Counted from the first letter of the stretch, positions 9,240 to 18,619 are shown. The stretch is DNA of 64,000 nt from Leptospira harrisiae (GCF_002811945.1 NZ_NPDX01000003.1:186001-250000); one strand, 5' to 3'. Made by a program: numbers and translations. Notes: generated from the letters alone by a model not told the origin.

Positions 9240-9575
9240 ATGGTCAAAAGAAACTACAGCATTGATGTCGTTTTGCATGCTCTATCAGATCCAACAAGAC
9301 GCCAAGTCATCGAAAGATTAAGTATGGGACCAGCAAGTGTAAGTGAATTGGCATCCCCATTTTCTATGGCTATGCCATCGTTTATGCAGCACTTGGATAT
9401 TTTAGAATCCTCTCAACTTATTTACACGGAAAAAGTCGGGAGGGTTCGCATCTGTTATATTAATCAAAATCCATTTGCTGTAATGGAAAATTGGTTACAG
9501 GTGCAGAAATCGCAATGGGAGAGACGATTGAACCAATTGGACTCTTTCTTATTAAAAACACAGGGGAAAACATGA
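9240..9575 (+). CDS. ArsR-family transcriptional repressor
   Basis: This 111-residue winged-helix protein begins with the typical [20 protein letters not shown] segment and has an [25 protein letters not shown] recognition helix-turn-helix. It lacks the Cys pairs of metal-sensing ArsR/SmtB members, so it is more like the ArsR proteins coupled to AHSA1 genes, whose signals are mostly unknown. It overlaps the next gene by 4 bases (ATGA), so the two are translationally coupled. The palindrome at 9191-9220 is the likely autoregulatory operator. No Shine-Dalgarno site precedes the ATG, in line with a leaderless message. Confidence 0.88.
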   Translation: MVKRNYSIDVVLHALSDPTRRQVIERLSMGPASVSELASPFSMAMPSFMQHLDILESSQLIYTEKVGRVRICYINQNPFAVMENWLQVQKSQWERRLNQLDSFLLKTQGKT

Positions 9576-10060
9576 ATAAAGAATCAAATGAACAAATCAA
9601 TCTCGAATTGGATTTGGTGTTGGAAAGAATCGTTGAAGTGCCAGTAGAGTTAGTTTGGAATGCTTGGACAATACCAGAACAATTAAAACAATGGTTTACT
9701 CCAGTTCCTTGGAAAACAATCGATTGTAGAATAGATTTAAAACCAGGTGGAGAGTTTTACACTTTGATGCAATCGCCGGAAGGAAACCAATTTCCAAATA
9801 ACGGATGTTTTTTGGAAGTCATTCCATTTGAGAAACTTGTTTTTACCGATAGTTTACTTTCAGGATATCGACCTTCAGGGAGTAGTTTTATGACAGCATT
9901 TGTAACAATGGAATCAATTGGTGCTGCAACAAAATACAAAGCGGTCGCAAAACACAAAGACCCAGACACTAAAAAACAACATGAAGAAATGGGATTTATG
10001 GATGGATGGGGTACTGCTTTAGACCAACTTGTTGCCTTTACGAAAACCTTACCAAGATAA
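9572..10060 (+). CDS. SRPBCC / AHSA1-domain protein
   Basis: This 162-residue protein of the START/Bet v1-like SRPBCC superfamily (AHSA1 branch) starts with the signature [20 protein letters not shown]. It continues with KQWFTPVPW and [12 protein letters not shown] and ends with the usual C-terminal helix [16 protein letters not shown]. Such proteins form a hydrophobic cavity, and their ligands are seldom known. The ATG at 9572 overlaps the arsR stop as ATGA; a longer frame from 9491 would lie inside arsR and lacks support. ArsR-AHSA1 pairs are a common two-gene operon in bacteria and probably respond together to one signal. Confidence 0.85.
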   Translation: MNKESNEQINLELDLVLERIVEVPVELVWNAWTIPEQLKQWFTPVPWKTIDCRIDLKPGGEFYTLMQSPEGNQFPNNGCFLEVIPFEKLVFTDSLLSGYRPSGSSFMTAFVTMESIGAATKYKAVAKHKDPDTKKQHEEMGFMDGWGTALDQLVAFTKTLPR

Positions 10061-10078
10061 TACTATAAATGTTTGCCG

Positions 10079-10858
10079 TTATACAGTAACGGCGGACTTT
10101 TCTAAAGATTCAATTTCCTGTTTTTTATTCCTCATCAGAGTCTCTGCCTCTGCTAGATAAGATTCAAACGTTGAAAAATCTTTTGCTTTAATAGAACCAC
10201 AAAAATGAAAATACACAGTTTTTGTTTTCTTTAAATGAGAGTATTCTGCAAGGTTAGAATATCCCATCATTCCACTCACAACAAATACATCTAAGTCAAC
10301 GTTAAACTTATAAGCAATTTTCATCACACCAGTTTGAAATGGTTTGATCTCTTCTGTGAAAGTTCTTTCGCCTTCAGGATATAAAAAAATAGATCTTGTT
10401 TTTAATACTCTGAGCACATCGGTTTTAAAGTTTCGGAAATTTGGTTTTTTTTCAGAATAAATCACTGCTTCTACAATTGTTTTATGCATCATTAGCGGTA
10501 TGATTTTATACCTTTGAATGATATCACCACCTAAATAAGATAACTTTACATCTTTTGAATTAGATAAATATGGAAGTGCAACAATGAGCGGAACTTCCAT
10601 TGCATTTGTATGATTACAAATTAAAAAACGATTGTTCCCGTTTGGATCCCAATCTCCTTGTTTAAAATCTAAAGTGCGTCCTGTAATGAGGAAAAAAGAA
10701 CGGTACCAAAAGAAACCTAAATAATTATTGATTCGGTTCGACCAGCGATCTAGTCCAGTGATTTTAAATATGTAAGAGAATGACAATCCTATAGGAAAGA
10801 GAATCACTAGAAATGGTATTGAATAACACAATACCACAAAGAATTGGAGTTGGCCCAT
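10079..10858 (-). CDS. PlsC-type 1-acylglycerol-3-phosphate acyltransferase
   Basis: This 259-residue membrane-associated acyltransferase has an N-terminal hydrophobic segment (about residues 5-30) and the conserved blocks: NHTNAMEVP (an HX4E variant of the HX4D catalytic motif), FLYPEGERT (substrate-phosphate site, usually EGTR) and PFQTGVMKIA. It should transfer an acyl chain to a lysophospholipid or a similar glycerol acceptor at the inner membrane. The Asp-to-Glu change in the first motif is unusual and could alter the acceptor. It ends 18 bases from the convergent AHSA1 gene. Confidence 0.78.
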   Translation of the reverse strand: MGQLQFFVVLCYSIPFLVILFPIGLSFSYIFKITGLDRWSNRINNYLGFFWYRSFFLITGRTLDFKQGDWDPNGNNRFLICNHTNAMEVPLIVALPYLSNSKDVKLSYLGGDIIQRYKIIPLMMHKTIVEAVIYSEKKPNFRNFKTDVLRVLKTRSIFLYPEGERTFTEEIKPFQTGVMKIAYKFNVDLDVFVVSGMMGYSNLAEYSHLKKTKTVYFHFCGSIKAKDFSTFESYLAEAETLMRNKKQEIESLEKSAVTV

Positions 10859-10952
10859 GTGAGAATGGGAGCCGAACCCAAGAGTTGGTAAACAATAAAT
10901 TCGTATTGATTGTCCGAAAATTAAAATATTTTTGAATAGAAGTAATAATGAT

Positions 10953-13109
10953 TCAAACTGTCAGTTCTAATAGAAATTTAGAACTTGGATTTCTAACGAT
11001 GCTAATTTTACCTTCGATTTGATCGACAAGCATACCAATCAATTGTAAACCAAATCCAGGTGAATGGTCGAATGATACAGTTTCTGGTATTCCCACCCCA
11101 TTATCAGAGTATTCTAAAAATATTTTTTTCCCTTCGCGGAAAATTTTGAGTCCGATCTCTGCATCTATTTTCTCTCCAAATGCATGTTTCATTGAATTTG
11201 TAATGAGTTCGTTCAGAATGATCCCAAGTGAAGAAAGAAGTTTTGCGTTTAACTCAATTGGATCTTCTAAAATGTCCATCTTGACTTCGACGAGTTTTGG
11301 AAAAATACATACAATTTCCTTAAATATTGCCGGAAAATAATCTTGTAAAGATACAGTGTTGTCTGTTTCCGAATGATAGAGTTTATCATACAAAACAATC
11401 ATACTTTTAACACGACCTGCTGCTTCATAGAGAATTGTCTGAACATAACTTTCGGATTGAGCTCTTGCCTGTAGAGTTAACAAGGTAAAGATGGAACTCA
11501 TATTATTTTTTACACGGTGGTGGATTTCCTTGAGTATATTCTCCTTTTCGTGCAATAATTTTTGAATTTTTGATTCCGATAGATTTCTCACGCTGACATC
11601 TCTTAAGATTACAGTATATAATTTTTCACCCTTAACTGAAATTTGTGAAATAGATGCTTCAATCGGGAACTCTTCTCCGTTGGCTCGAAGTCCACGAATT
11701 TCACCAAGCGCGCCCATTGCTCTTCGACTAACTCCCGTTTTAGAAAATGAATCAATATGACTATCATGTTGGTTACGAAAATCAAGTGGTATCAAACGAT
11801 CCAAAGGTTGACCAATGATTTCTGTAGATTGGTAACCGAACATTTTTTCAGCAGCTCCATTAAATAGAATGATTCTTTTGGATTGATCAATACTGATGAT
11901 TGCATCCATAGCAGACTCAATGATTTGAGTGAGTTTTGCTTCTGATTCACGAATATGATTCATGGCATTCAATCGTTCCGATATATCTCTACCTACTGCA
12001 ATGTAACCAATAGGTAAATCACTTTCATCGTTTAACAATACTTGGTTAACTTCAATATTACGGTTACTTCCATCTTTTGCAACCTGAACTACTTCTCCAA
12101 TAAAACTACCTTCTATATTAACTTTTGCAATCACATGGTCAGTTGTTAAACTAAGATAATCTGTCCTAAGAGTATCTAAAACAGATTTCCCCATAACTTC
12201 TTCAGATTTCCAAAGATAAATTTTTTCTGCAGCTTTATTCCAATAGTTGATCCGATGATTAAAATCTGTTCCAATCACTGCATCTAATACATTATTCAAC
12301 ATATTAGCTTGTTTTGCAATATGACTTTGGACATTGTACTCTGCTGTAATATCTCGAAAAACGAGAACAACCCCTCTTGTATCACCATTTAAATCTTTAA
12401 TAGGAGATCCTGAATCAGAAATTTGGTATTCTGATCCATCCTTAGAAAGAAGGACAGTATGATTCGCAAGTCCTACAATTGAATTGGTTCTTAACACTTT
12501 ATCAACAGGATTCTCTACTAATGATCTGGTTTTTACATTCACAATCTTGAATACTTGATTTATTTCTAAACCAACAGCTTCATCATGTGTCCAACCAGTT
12601 AATTTTTCAGCAATGGGATTCATCCTTATGATCTTCCCATCACTATCTGTGGCAATGACACCATCACCTATCGAGTGCAATACGGTCTCTAGATGTTCTT
12701 TTTTACTTTTTGTCAATTCATTTGCTTCAAAAAGTTTAAATGCCATTTTGATTGAAGCATCGAGCACAGTAAAACCTGAATTTTTAACTACATAACCATA
12801 AGATGTGATGGTCTCTGTTTTTTTAACGATATCTCTTTCTGTATGGGAAGATAGGAATACAACAGGGATTTCTTTATGATTTAAAATTTCTGTAGCAGTT
12901 TGCGTTCCATCCAATCCCCTTCCAAGATCAATGTCCATTAGAATTAGATCGAAAGGTTTTTCCTCACGAATGACCAATTGGATGGCATTTTCTCCATTTG
13001 TAACATGGGTCACTAAATAACCCCCTTGTTCCAATTGGTTTTTCTCAAACATTGCAAGTAGGGCTTCATCTTCTACAAGCAAAATGGATTTATCAGCGAC
13101 TAGAGTCAT
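10953..13109 (-). CDS. Receiver-PAS-histidine kinase (HisKA_2 type)
   Basis: From the ATG at 13109 (with AAAGGATG just upstream) the protein is about 718 residues. It begins with a receiver domain (ILLVEDEALLAMF; phospho-acceptor Asp in LILMDIDLG). At least three PAS domains follow, with GVVLVFRDIT, GYIAVGRDIS and YTVILRDVS endings. A HisKA_2-type dimer domain (ILKEIHHRVKNNMSSIFTLL, with phospho-His in EIHHR) and an HATPase lobe (NELITNSMKHAFG, SDNGVGIPE) complete it. It has no membrane segment, so it is cytosolic, with input from the receiver and PAS domains. No cognate regulator is adjacent. Upstream in-frame starts would add about 21 residues without a ribosome site. Confidence 0.9.
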   Translation of the reverse strand: MTLVADKSILLVEDEALLAMFEKNQLEQGGYLVTHVTNGENAIQLVIREEKPFDLILMDIDLGRGLDGTQTATEILNHKEIPVVFLSSHTERDIVKKTETITSYGYVVKNSGFTVLDASIKMAFKLFEANELTKSKKEHLETVLHSIGDGVIATDSDGKIIRMNPIAEKLTGWTHDEAVGLEINQVFKIVNVKTRSLVENPVDKVLRTNSIVGLANHTVLLSKDGSEYQISDSGSPIKDLNGDTRGVVLVFRDITAEYNVQSHIAKQANMLNNVLDAVIGTDFNHRINYWNKAAEKIYLWKSEEVMGKSVLDTLRTDYLSLTTDHVIAKVNIEGSFIGEVVQVAKDGSNRNIEVNQVLLNDESDLPIGYIAVGRDISERLNAMNHIRESEAKLTQIIESAMDAIISIDQSKRIILFNGAAEKMFGYQSTEIIGQPLDRLIPLDFRNQHDSHIDSFSKTGVSRRAMGALGEIRGLRANGEEFPIEASISQISVKGEKLYTVILRDVSVRNLSESKIQKLLHEKENILKEIHHRVKNNMSSIFTLLTLQARAQSESYVQTILYEAAGRVKSMIVLYDKLYHSETDNTVSLQDYFPAIFKEIVCIFPKLVEVKMDILEDPIELNAKLLSSLGIILNELITNSMKHAFGEKIDAEIGLKIFREGKKIFLEYSDNGVGIPETVSFDHSPGFGLQLIGMLVDQIEGKISIVRNPSSKFLLELTV

Positions 13110-13224
13110 GAAACATCCTTTGTTGATTCCTAACGATGGCATTAGGAATTCACAAACTACAAATGATGACAAAAACGAATTTTAATTCAATCAAATATTT
13201 AGAATTTTTCTAAACAAAAGGGAG

Positions 13225-14697
13225 TCATTCCTTCCTAACCTTACCCAAATCTCTGTTAGTTTTATCCATTAGTACATGAACTACAATGAAAAGACCGGAA
13301 ATTAGAAAATACAAACAACCAATTCCCACCATCCAATTCCCTAATAAGCGATAAAGTGTCGGTATTTGGTTTGTTGGAACGGAAGAAACAAGAACACCAT
13401 CATTTTCTTCAAAGTAGTCAAGTGTACCTTTGGCACGACCATAAGAATCATAAATTCCAGACAGTCCGCCTCGCGTTGACCGTACGATCGAAGAACCATT
13501 TTCAATACCTCGCAAAACCGCCATTTCTGTATGGAAAGGATGAATCCCTTTCCAATCTGAAGCTGAAATCAAACTGATTCCTGTTCCTAATTCCGCATGT
13601 TTTTTTGTTAGTTTAAGATTATCAAAATCATAACAAATTGCGACTGTAGCATTTCCCCAACCAACATCAATCGTTTTGATCTCTGAAGTAACATGAGAAA
13701 TAGGTTCACCCGGAGGAATGAATTGTTTAAAATAAACTTGTCGGACGGCACCATCTTTTCCAATCCAATACAATTTGTTTTCCATAAAGAATTCATTTTC
13801 CTTTAGAGGAACAATGTATGCCGCAATGATTTCTATTTCTTTCTCTAAAGCAAGGGAACTAATTTTTTTCAGAAACGAATCCTCACCCTTTCGATGGACC
13901 ATTACTGCGCCTTCATTTCAAACCACAACTTTTGCACCTTCGGCGGCTGCTTGTTGCGTACGACTCAAAACGAGCTCCGTGTTTATTTGGTTTTGTTCTT
14001 GGTCAGACCAAATGGTTTGGATTTCCATCTTAGATGTGACAGTACCTACCTTGATACTTCTACCTTCAATTGGAATGGTCAAACGAATGGTTCCATAAAA
14101 TGATAATGCTACTAATAGAAAACAAGAGGCTAAAAGAAACCTGCTAGAAGAATTTGATATTTTTCCAGTCGATAGTTGTTCTGATAAAGTTTGTTCGATG
14201 CTCGCATTCACCATATAAATCAGAAAACTAATTCCTGTAGCACCGATTAATGCAGCCGATTGTATCAAAATTAAATTGTTTAATTGGCTATTCACAAACA
14301 TTCCCCAAACACCTAACTCAGAGTAGGTACCTCCAATCCATTCTGAGATCATAAAGAGAAACGAAAAACATAAAATAGACGAGATTTGTTTAGGGAATTT
14401 AATTCGAAATTGATTCCAAATCCATAGTAAAACAGTAAACACAATTCCACCTTGAATTCCAGAAAGAACGGCAATCATAATATGGAATGGTTCGGATACA
14501 ATCCGCATAGTTGATAATGTTTGAAATAATATCAAAGCTATTAGTAAATGCCAAACTGAATAACCAAGGCGCATATACCTTAAAAAGGGAACCATGGCTA
14601 CCCAAACAAACAAGGGGATGTTCCAATTCATTCCCGTGAATCCAATCAATAATCCACCAACCGACAACAAAAACCATTTTTGATTCAAATATTTCAT
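13225..14697 (-). pseudogene. Apolipoprotein N-acyltransferase-like gene broken by in-frame TGA
   Basis: Two consecutive frames in the same phase encode the halves of one Lnt-like protein of about 490 residues. The first (259 residues, start 14697) is membrane-spanning and ends EGAKVVV. The second (225 residues if restarted at 13902) is a nitrilase-fold domain with YFKQFIPPGEP (Lys) and VAICYDFD (Cys), and ends in a last membrane helix. The only break is TGA at 13918-13920, where family members have Trp (VVW-x-E). The catalytic Glu codon (13912-13914) lies just after the stop and before the internal ATG, so a restarted product would lack it. Lnt adds the third acyl chain to lipoproteins. This may be a true nonsense mutation, a sequencing error, or read-through. 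Confidence 0.75.
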
Positions 14698-14721
14698 TAG
14701 ATTTTCCTGTTTTATAATATA

Positions 14722-14749
14722 AATATATTAATAACTATTTCTTTTTCAA
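14722..14749 (-). promoter_or_regulatory. Candidate promoter of the Lnt-like gene
   Basis: On the minus strand TTGAAA (14744-14749) and TATATT (14722-14727) are 16 bases apart, a good sigma-70-type spacing. The -35 overlaps the stop codon of the upstream tetR gene, so the Lnt-like gene can be transcribed on its own as well as by read-through. Confidence 0.45.
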
Positions 14750-15435
14750 ACATTGACTTTACCACCAGCCCCCAACCACAAATACTGAAGTGAGTCTAAC
14801 CAAAGTTTTTCTAAGTTCTGATTTAATTGAAAAGCAAGTAAGGGAATCCCGAAAAAACAGGAAGCAATGGATAATGATAAGGATTTCCAGTTGGTCGAAT
14901 CTGGAAGTTCTCCATTTTTTGCAGCAAGCGTAAGTGCTTTCTGGATGATTCCTTCGATTCCATCTGCCGGGAGATTTTCTATGCCAGAGGTCTCTGGAAA
15001 TAATAATACCCGCTCAGCATAGGTAAGCCGACTGATTTGTATTGGTTTTTTGGTTTTCGCTTGGAAAGAAATAATTTCCAAAAGAACTCTTGGATTTTTT
15101 TTCGATTCTTTTGCTGTATAACGAAATAACGTAGATAGGATTTCATATCCACTTTCAGATAAATTATTCTCATGAACAAAAACTGAAACTTGCAAACTCC
15201 AAATTTGGATGTAATGAAGGATTAAATCTCCTTTTTCAGGAAAATAATTATAAAAGGTTGGCTCCGAAACTTCAACTATCTGACAGAGATCTTTAATTTT
15301 GATTTCTTCAAAAGGTTTTGATTTCAATTCCGAGAGGAAAGCTAAGGTTAAGTTCGTGCGAGTTTTGGCAAATTTTCTTTCCTTTAGGGAAAATTGTTTG
15401 AGGACTTCCGATTTTTTTTCAGTGTTCTGCGACAT
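14746..15435 (-). CDS. TetR-family transcriptional regulator
   Basis: This 229-residue regulator has an N-terminal helix-turn-helix (FEEIKIKDLCQIVEVSEPTFYNYFPEKGDLI) typical of TetR proteins and a helical C-terminal ligand domain. The palindrome ATAGTCAGGACTAT directly upstream lies inside its own promoter, which suggests self-repression. The next gene on the strand is the broken Lnt-like gene 48 bases on, and the two may form one transcript. The ligand is unknown. The ATG at 15435 has no Shine-Dalgarno site and should lie within about two bases of the predicted transcript start. Confidence 0.85.
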   Translation of the reverse strand: MSQNTEKKSEVLKQFSLKERKFAKTRTNLTLAFLSELKSKPFEEIKIKDLCQIVEVSEPTFYNYFPEKGDLILHYIQIWSLQVSVFVHENNLSESGYEILSTLFRYTAKESKKNPRVLLEIISFQAKTKKPIQISRLTYAERVLLFPETSGIENLPADGIEGIIQKALTLAAKNGELPDSTNWKSLSLSIASCFFGIPLLAFQLNQNLEKLWLDSLQYLWLGAGGKVNV

Positions 15436-15443
15436 GTAAAATA

Positions 15444-15472
15444 AATATAGTCAGGACTATTTTTATAGTCAA
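15444..15472 (-). promoter_or_regulatory. tetR promoter with ATAGTC-AG-GACTAT operator
   Basis: On the minus strand TTGACT (15467-15472) and TATATT (15444-15449) are spaced by exactly 17 bases. The perfect palindrome ATAGTCAGGACTAT (15447-15460) overlaps the -10 and the spacer. The expected start point, about seven bases past the -10, is next to the ATG at 15435, which predicts a leaderless message. Confidence 0.6.
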
Positions 15473-15586
15473 CCATATTTACCTACAAAAACATCCCAAA
15501 AGGTGAACTATTTGGATATTTTTTTAACTCAGGAAGGGATTTGGTTTCGCAAAATGTAGTTTCGTGGTAGAAGGAAAGTATTGGGC

Positions 15587-15606
15587 GGTGGGTCTAGTTC
15601 CCCACC
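15587..15606. repeat. GC-rich hairpin between xer and tetR
   Basis: GGTGGG (15587-15592) pairs with CCCACC (15601-15606), and more G/C-rich sequence (GGGCGGGG) follows. The block stands out from the A/T-rich surroundings. It lies after the xer stop on the minus strand and before tetR, so it could be a transcript end signal or a short dispersed repeat. Confidence 0.35.
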
Positions 15607-15654
15607 CTAATCAGGGCGGGGAGATTCTATCCGCGCGGAAACTAAATCCAATCC

Positions 15655-16590
15655 CTATTTCTTTGCGTGAGGATGGGCATTCCGATACACTTCTTTCAAC
15701 CGGTCTCTCGAAACACTCAAATACACTTGTGTAGAAGATAAAGAAGCATGACCAAGTAACTCTTGTACGGCGCGAATATCAGCACCAGCATTCAAAAGAT
15801 CAGTTGCAAAGGTATGACGAAACTTATGAGGAGTGATGGCTTTTTCCATTCCCATCACTGTTCTTCGTTCAGACAAAATATAACGAATCCCACGTGTCGT
15901 TAGTTTTCCGCCGCGTTGGTTTAGAAAAATTTCTTCAGGTCCAGTGGTTCCTCTTTCTTCTAAATACTCACGAAGTGCATTTTGTGCTTCTTCGCCAATA
16001 AAAACAAAACGTTCTTTGCGACGTTTCCCCATCACTTTGAGGGAAGTTAATTCATGATTGAGATCACTTAACTTTGCATTGACTAACTCAAATACACGAA
16101 GGCCAGTGCTATATAAAACTTCGACAATGGCTTTGTCCCTCTTTCCAAGCACTTCTGCTTTTTCACCATCTTCATAATCAAGGATGTCTTCTGTTTCAAT
16201 GGGAGTGAAATTTTTTGGTAACTTCTTTTTTGTTTTTGGAAAACTTACCTGTAAGATGGGGTTTGCACCAATTTTTTCTTCACGGAATAAAAATTTATAA
16301 AAAGTGCGAAGCGAAGAAAGTTTGCGACTTTGCGTTCGTTTGTCTTGTTTTTTCGTAGATTTTAAATCAGCAAAGTAAGCCCTTACATCCAAAACATCGA
16401 CAGTCAAAATGTCGATCTCCTCTTTCAGACAAAACTCAAAGAAAAATTTCAAATCACGTAAATAGGCGAATAACGTATGTTCCGAATAGTTTTTTTCAAT
16501 TTTCAGGTAAGTTCGGTAACTTCGGAAAAGTTCAGCCATGGCTTGTGGAAAATGGTCGGGGATTTGGACTTCAAGAGCTGGCAGAGTCAT
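15655..16590 (-). CDS. Xer-type tyrosine recombinase
   Basis: This 311-residue site-specific recombinase has an N-terminal SAM-like core-binding domain (LKIEKNYSEHTLFAYLRDLKF) and a C-terminal catalytic domain with the Arg-His-Arg-His-Tyr set: TGLRVFELV, TPHKFRHTFATDLL, LLGHASLSSTQVYL. These fit the XerC/XerD family, which resolves chromosome dimers at dif with FtsK. The length is normal (about 300) and no phage or integron genes flank it, so a housekeeping Xer is favoured over an integrase. An inner ATG at 16539 is another possible start. It faces recA across a 300-base divergent gap. Confidence 0.9.
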   Translation of the reverse strand: MTLPALEVQIPDHFPQAMAELFRSYRTYLKIEKNYSEHTLFAYLRDLKFFFEFCLKEEIDILTVDVLDVRAYFADLKSTKKQDKRTQSRKLSSLRTFYKFLFREEKIGANPILQVSFPKTKKKLPKNFTPIETEDILDYEDGEKAEVLGKRDKAIVEVLYSTGLRVFELVNAKLSDLNHELTSLKVMGKRRKERFVFIGEEAQNALREYLEERGTTGPEEIFLNQRGGKLTTRGIRYILSERRTVMGMEKAITPHKFRHTFATDLLNAGADIRAVQELLGHASLSSTQVYLSVSRDRLKEVYRNAHPHAKK

Positions 16591-16891
16591 ACAGACAAAC
16601 TATCGGCAAAGTTTTCTTTCTCCAACGGCAAAAAAATACTATACAAGTACTTACATTTTGTTTAGTGTTGAAAACGACAAAAAAAGACATAATCCAGAAA
16701 AATTTCCCTCATCTTCCCAATTTGTCCCAGGTCTCATTCATACTGGAGTCAATCTGGAAGAGAAAAAGAGTGGAATTCGGAAGGGATGGGTTCATCCTTG
16801 AGAGAGTCGGTCAGATCATTTTTTTGAGACCAACCGGCCCAGTCCCCTACCTAGTCTTTCGGAACACCGATTTTAGGAGAACGTTTGATTC
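16591..16891. other. Divergent xer/recA control region
   Basis: This 301-base region must hold the promoters of xer (minus) and recA (plus). No palindrome fitting TTTGN5CAAA, reported for Leptospira LexA, was recognised, and no clear -35/-10 pair was found. AGGAG precedes the recA start but is 12 bases away, longer than usual. Confidence 0.35.
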
Positions 16892-18055
16892 ATGAAAAAA
16901 GAGAAAGCTGACAAGGCTCAAGAAAAAGAAACCGACCAAAGAAAGCAGGCCATTGACGCCGCCCTAGGCCAAATAGAAAAACAATTTGGTAAAGGTTCCA
17001 TCATGCGCCTCGGTGCAGATACACGTATGGCAGAAATGAATGTTGTATCTACAGGTTCTTTGGACTTGGACATCGCCTTGGGGATTGGCGGGTTTCCTTC
17101 TGGTCGAATTCTAGAAATCTACGGACCAGAATCTTCTGGTAAAACCACACTCACTCTTTCTGCGATCGCAGAAACGCAAAAAAAAGGAGGCATTGCTGCC
17201 TTCATCGATGCGGAACATGCACTCGATCCTGCCTACGCAAAAAAATTGGGAGTCAATGTAGACGACCTACTCGTTGCCCAACCGGACAACGGAGAAGAAG
17301 CACTAGAAATTTGTGAATCTCTCGTTCGCTCCAATGCGATTGATCTCATTGTCATAGACTCTGTGGCAGCTCTTGTTCCGAAAGCGGAGATTGAAGGTGA
17401 TATGGGAGATTCTCATATGGGACTTCAGGCACGGCTCATGTCCCAAGCCCTTCGTAAACTCACAGGAACCATTTCCAAATCCAATACCACAGTTATCTTT
17501 ATCAACCAAATCCGTATGAAGATTGGAGTGATGTTTGGAAGTCCGGAAACCACTACAGGTGGTAATGCCTTAAAATTCTATGCATCCATCCGATTGGACA
17601 TTCGTCGTATCGAAACTCTGAAAGAAAAAGAAGAACCTGTAGGTAACCGCGTTCGTGTGAAAGTGGTGAAAAACAAATGCGCTCCACCTTTCCGACAAGC
17701 AGAGTTTGATATCATGTATGCAACCGGAATCAACAAAGAAAGTTCCCTCATTGATCTTGCCGTTCGCCATGACCTAGTTGGAAAAGCGGGATCTTGGTAT
17801 TCCTATAACGGAGAGAAGATCGGGCAAGGAAAGGAACAAGTTAGACTTTTCTTCCTCGAAAACCCAGACATCGCATTTAAAATTGAGAACCAAGTTCGGG
17901 ATCTCAATGGACTTCCATTGGTAGACCAAGCAAAGATCCAAACCAGAGAAGTAAAATCCATTGAAAGGGACCCAAAGGAAACTAAAGAAACAAAATCAAA
18001 ACAACCAGTTAGTTTCTCAACCGAAGCAGACGGAGACGTGGCAGTCGGAGAATAA
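16892..18055 (+). CDS. recA: Recombinase A
   Basis: This 387-residue protein is full-length RecA, the ATP-dependent strand-exchange protein of homologous recombination and the co-protease that activates LexA cleavage. It shows the Walker A site [10 protein letters not shown] (about residues 75-83), the DNA-loop and core segment [22 protein letters not shown] and the C-terminal domain with [12 protein letters not shown]. The N-terminus is extended with a Lys/Glu-rich stretch and the C-tail is acidic, as is common. It is followed directly by a strong terminator, so it is monocistronic. No recX or lexA gene is nearby. Confidence 0.98.
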   Translation: MKKEKADKAQEKETDQRKQAIDAALGQIEKQFGKGSIMRLGADTRMAEMNVVSTGSLDLDIALGIGGFPSGRILEIYGPESSGKTTLTLSAIAETQKKGGIAAFIDAEHALDPAYAKKLGVNVDDLLVAQPDNGEEALEICESLVRSNAIDLIVIDSVAALVPKAEIEGDMGDSHMGLQARLMSQALRKLTGTISKSNTTVIFINQIRMKIGVMFGSPETTTGGNALKFYASIRLDIRRIETLKEKEEPVGNRVRVKVVKNKCAPPFRQAEFDIMYATGINKESSLIDLAVRHDLVGKAGSWYSYNGEKIGQGKEQVRLFFLENPDIAFKIENQVRDLNGLPLVDQAKIQTREVKSIERDPKETKETKSKQPVSFSTEADGDVAVGE

Positions 18056-18086
18056 ACAAAGACGGCTTTCTTTTTAGGAACCATTG

Positions 18087-18120
18087 ACCGGTTCGGGGTT
18101 TCCCGGGCCGGTTTTTTTTT
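18087..18120 (+). terminator. Rho-independent terminator of recA
   Basis: ACCGGTTCGGG (18087-18097) and CCCGGGCCGGT (18102-18112) form an 11-bp GC-rich stem with two G-U pairs and a 4-base loop. A run of nine T residues follows (18112-18120). Confidence 0.92.
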
Positions 18121-18141
18121 GCTTTCACAAAAAACGAATGA

Positions 18142-18618
18142 TCAATCATTCCACTGAAAGTTCGTTCCCAACATTTGGTTCACCGCACCAACGAGTCGCT
18201 CTGGTTCCCATGGTTTTGACAAAATGATGCTGTTTTTATCTGATTTATAAACAGAAAGAATGTTTTCCTTAGTGGCGAAACCAGTGACGACAATCACAGG
18301 CAAATCAGGATAAAGTTTTTTAACTGCCTCAACTAATTTGTCACCAGTTAAGTACGGCATCTTAACATCAGAAATAAGCAGATCAGGTCTACTCTTTTGC
18401 AGGTATTCATATGCAATTTCTGGATCCTGGATATCAACAATAGATAATTTTACATTGTCTAATTTACGCGCAACAAAGGTTAACTCTCGTTTCATGGAAG
18501 ATGAAATCGATTTTATATCATCAACCATAACTATTTTATAAACTTTCCCGTCTTTTGACACGTCAGTTACCTGAGACTCTACCTCTTGTATCAATTGGTC
18601 TATGCTACTCGGAACCAT
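18142..18618 (-). CDS. Response regulator (single receiver domain)
   Basis: From the ATG at 18618, preceded by GGAGG, the protein is 158 residues. After a short N-terminal helix it is a CheY-like receiver: acidic pair in IVMVDDIKS, phospho-acceptor Asp in LLISDVKMP, Thr in IVVTGF and Lys in ILSKPW. No output domain is present, so it probably acts by protein contact. It starts one base after the stop of the upstream kinase (TAG-t-ATG), so the two form a translationally coupled pair and the kinase is the likely phosphodonor. Confidence 0.88.
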   Translation of the reverse strand: MVPSSIDQLIQEVESQVTDVSKDGKVYKIVMVDDIKSISSSMKRELTFVARKLDNVKLSIVDIQDPEIAYEYLQKSRPDLLISDVKMPYLTGDKLVEAVKKLYPDLPVIVVTGFATKENILSVYKSDKNSIILSKPWEPERLVGAVNQMLGTNFQWND

Positions 18619-18619
18619 A

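Noticed and set aside
13903..13920. TGA as selenocysteine codon
   Set aside because: The residue expected there is Trp, not Cys, and the nucleophile Cys is intact further on; no SECIS-like hairpin was recognised.
15655..16590. Phage or integron integrase
   Set aside because: There are no att repeats, phage genes or cassette sites; length and motifs fit housekeeping XerC/XerD.
16591..16891. LexA box before recA
   Set aside because: No TTTGN5CAAA or close palindrome was found, so SOS control is not claimed from this sequence.
16545..16895. Plus-strand frame before recA
   Set aside because: It overlaps the xer gene start and the recA leader, has no recognisable domain, and most of it is control region.
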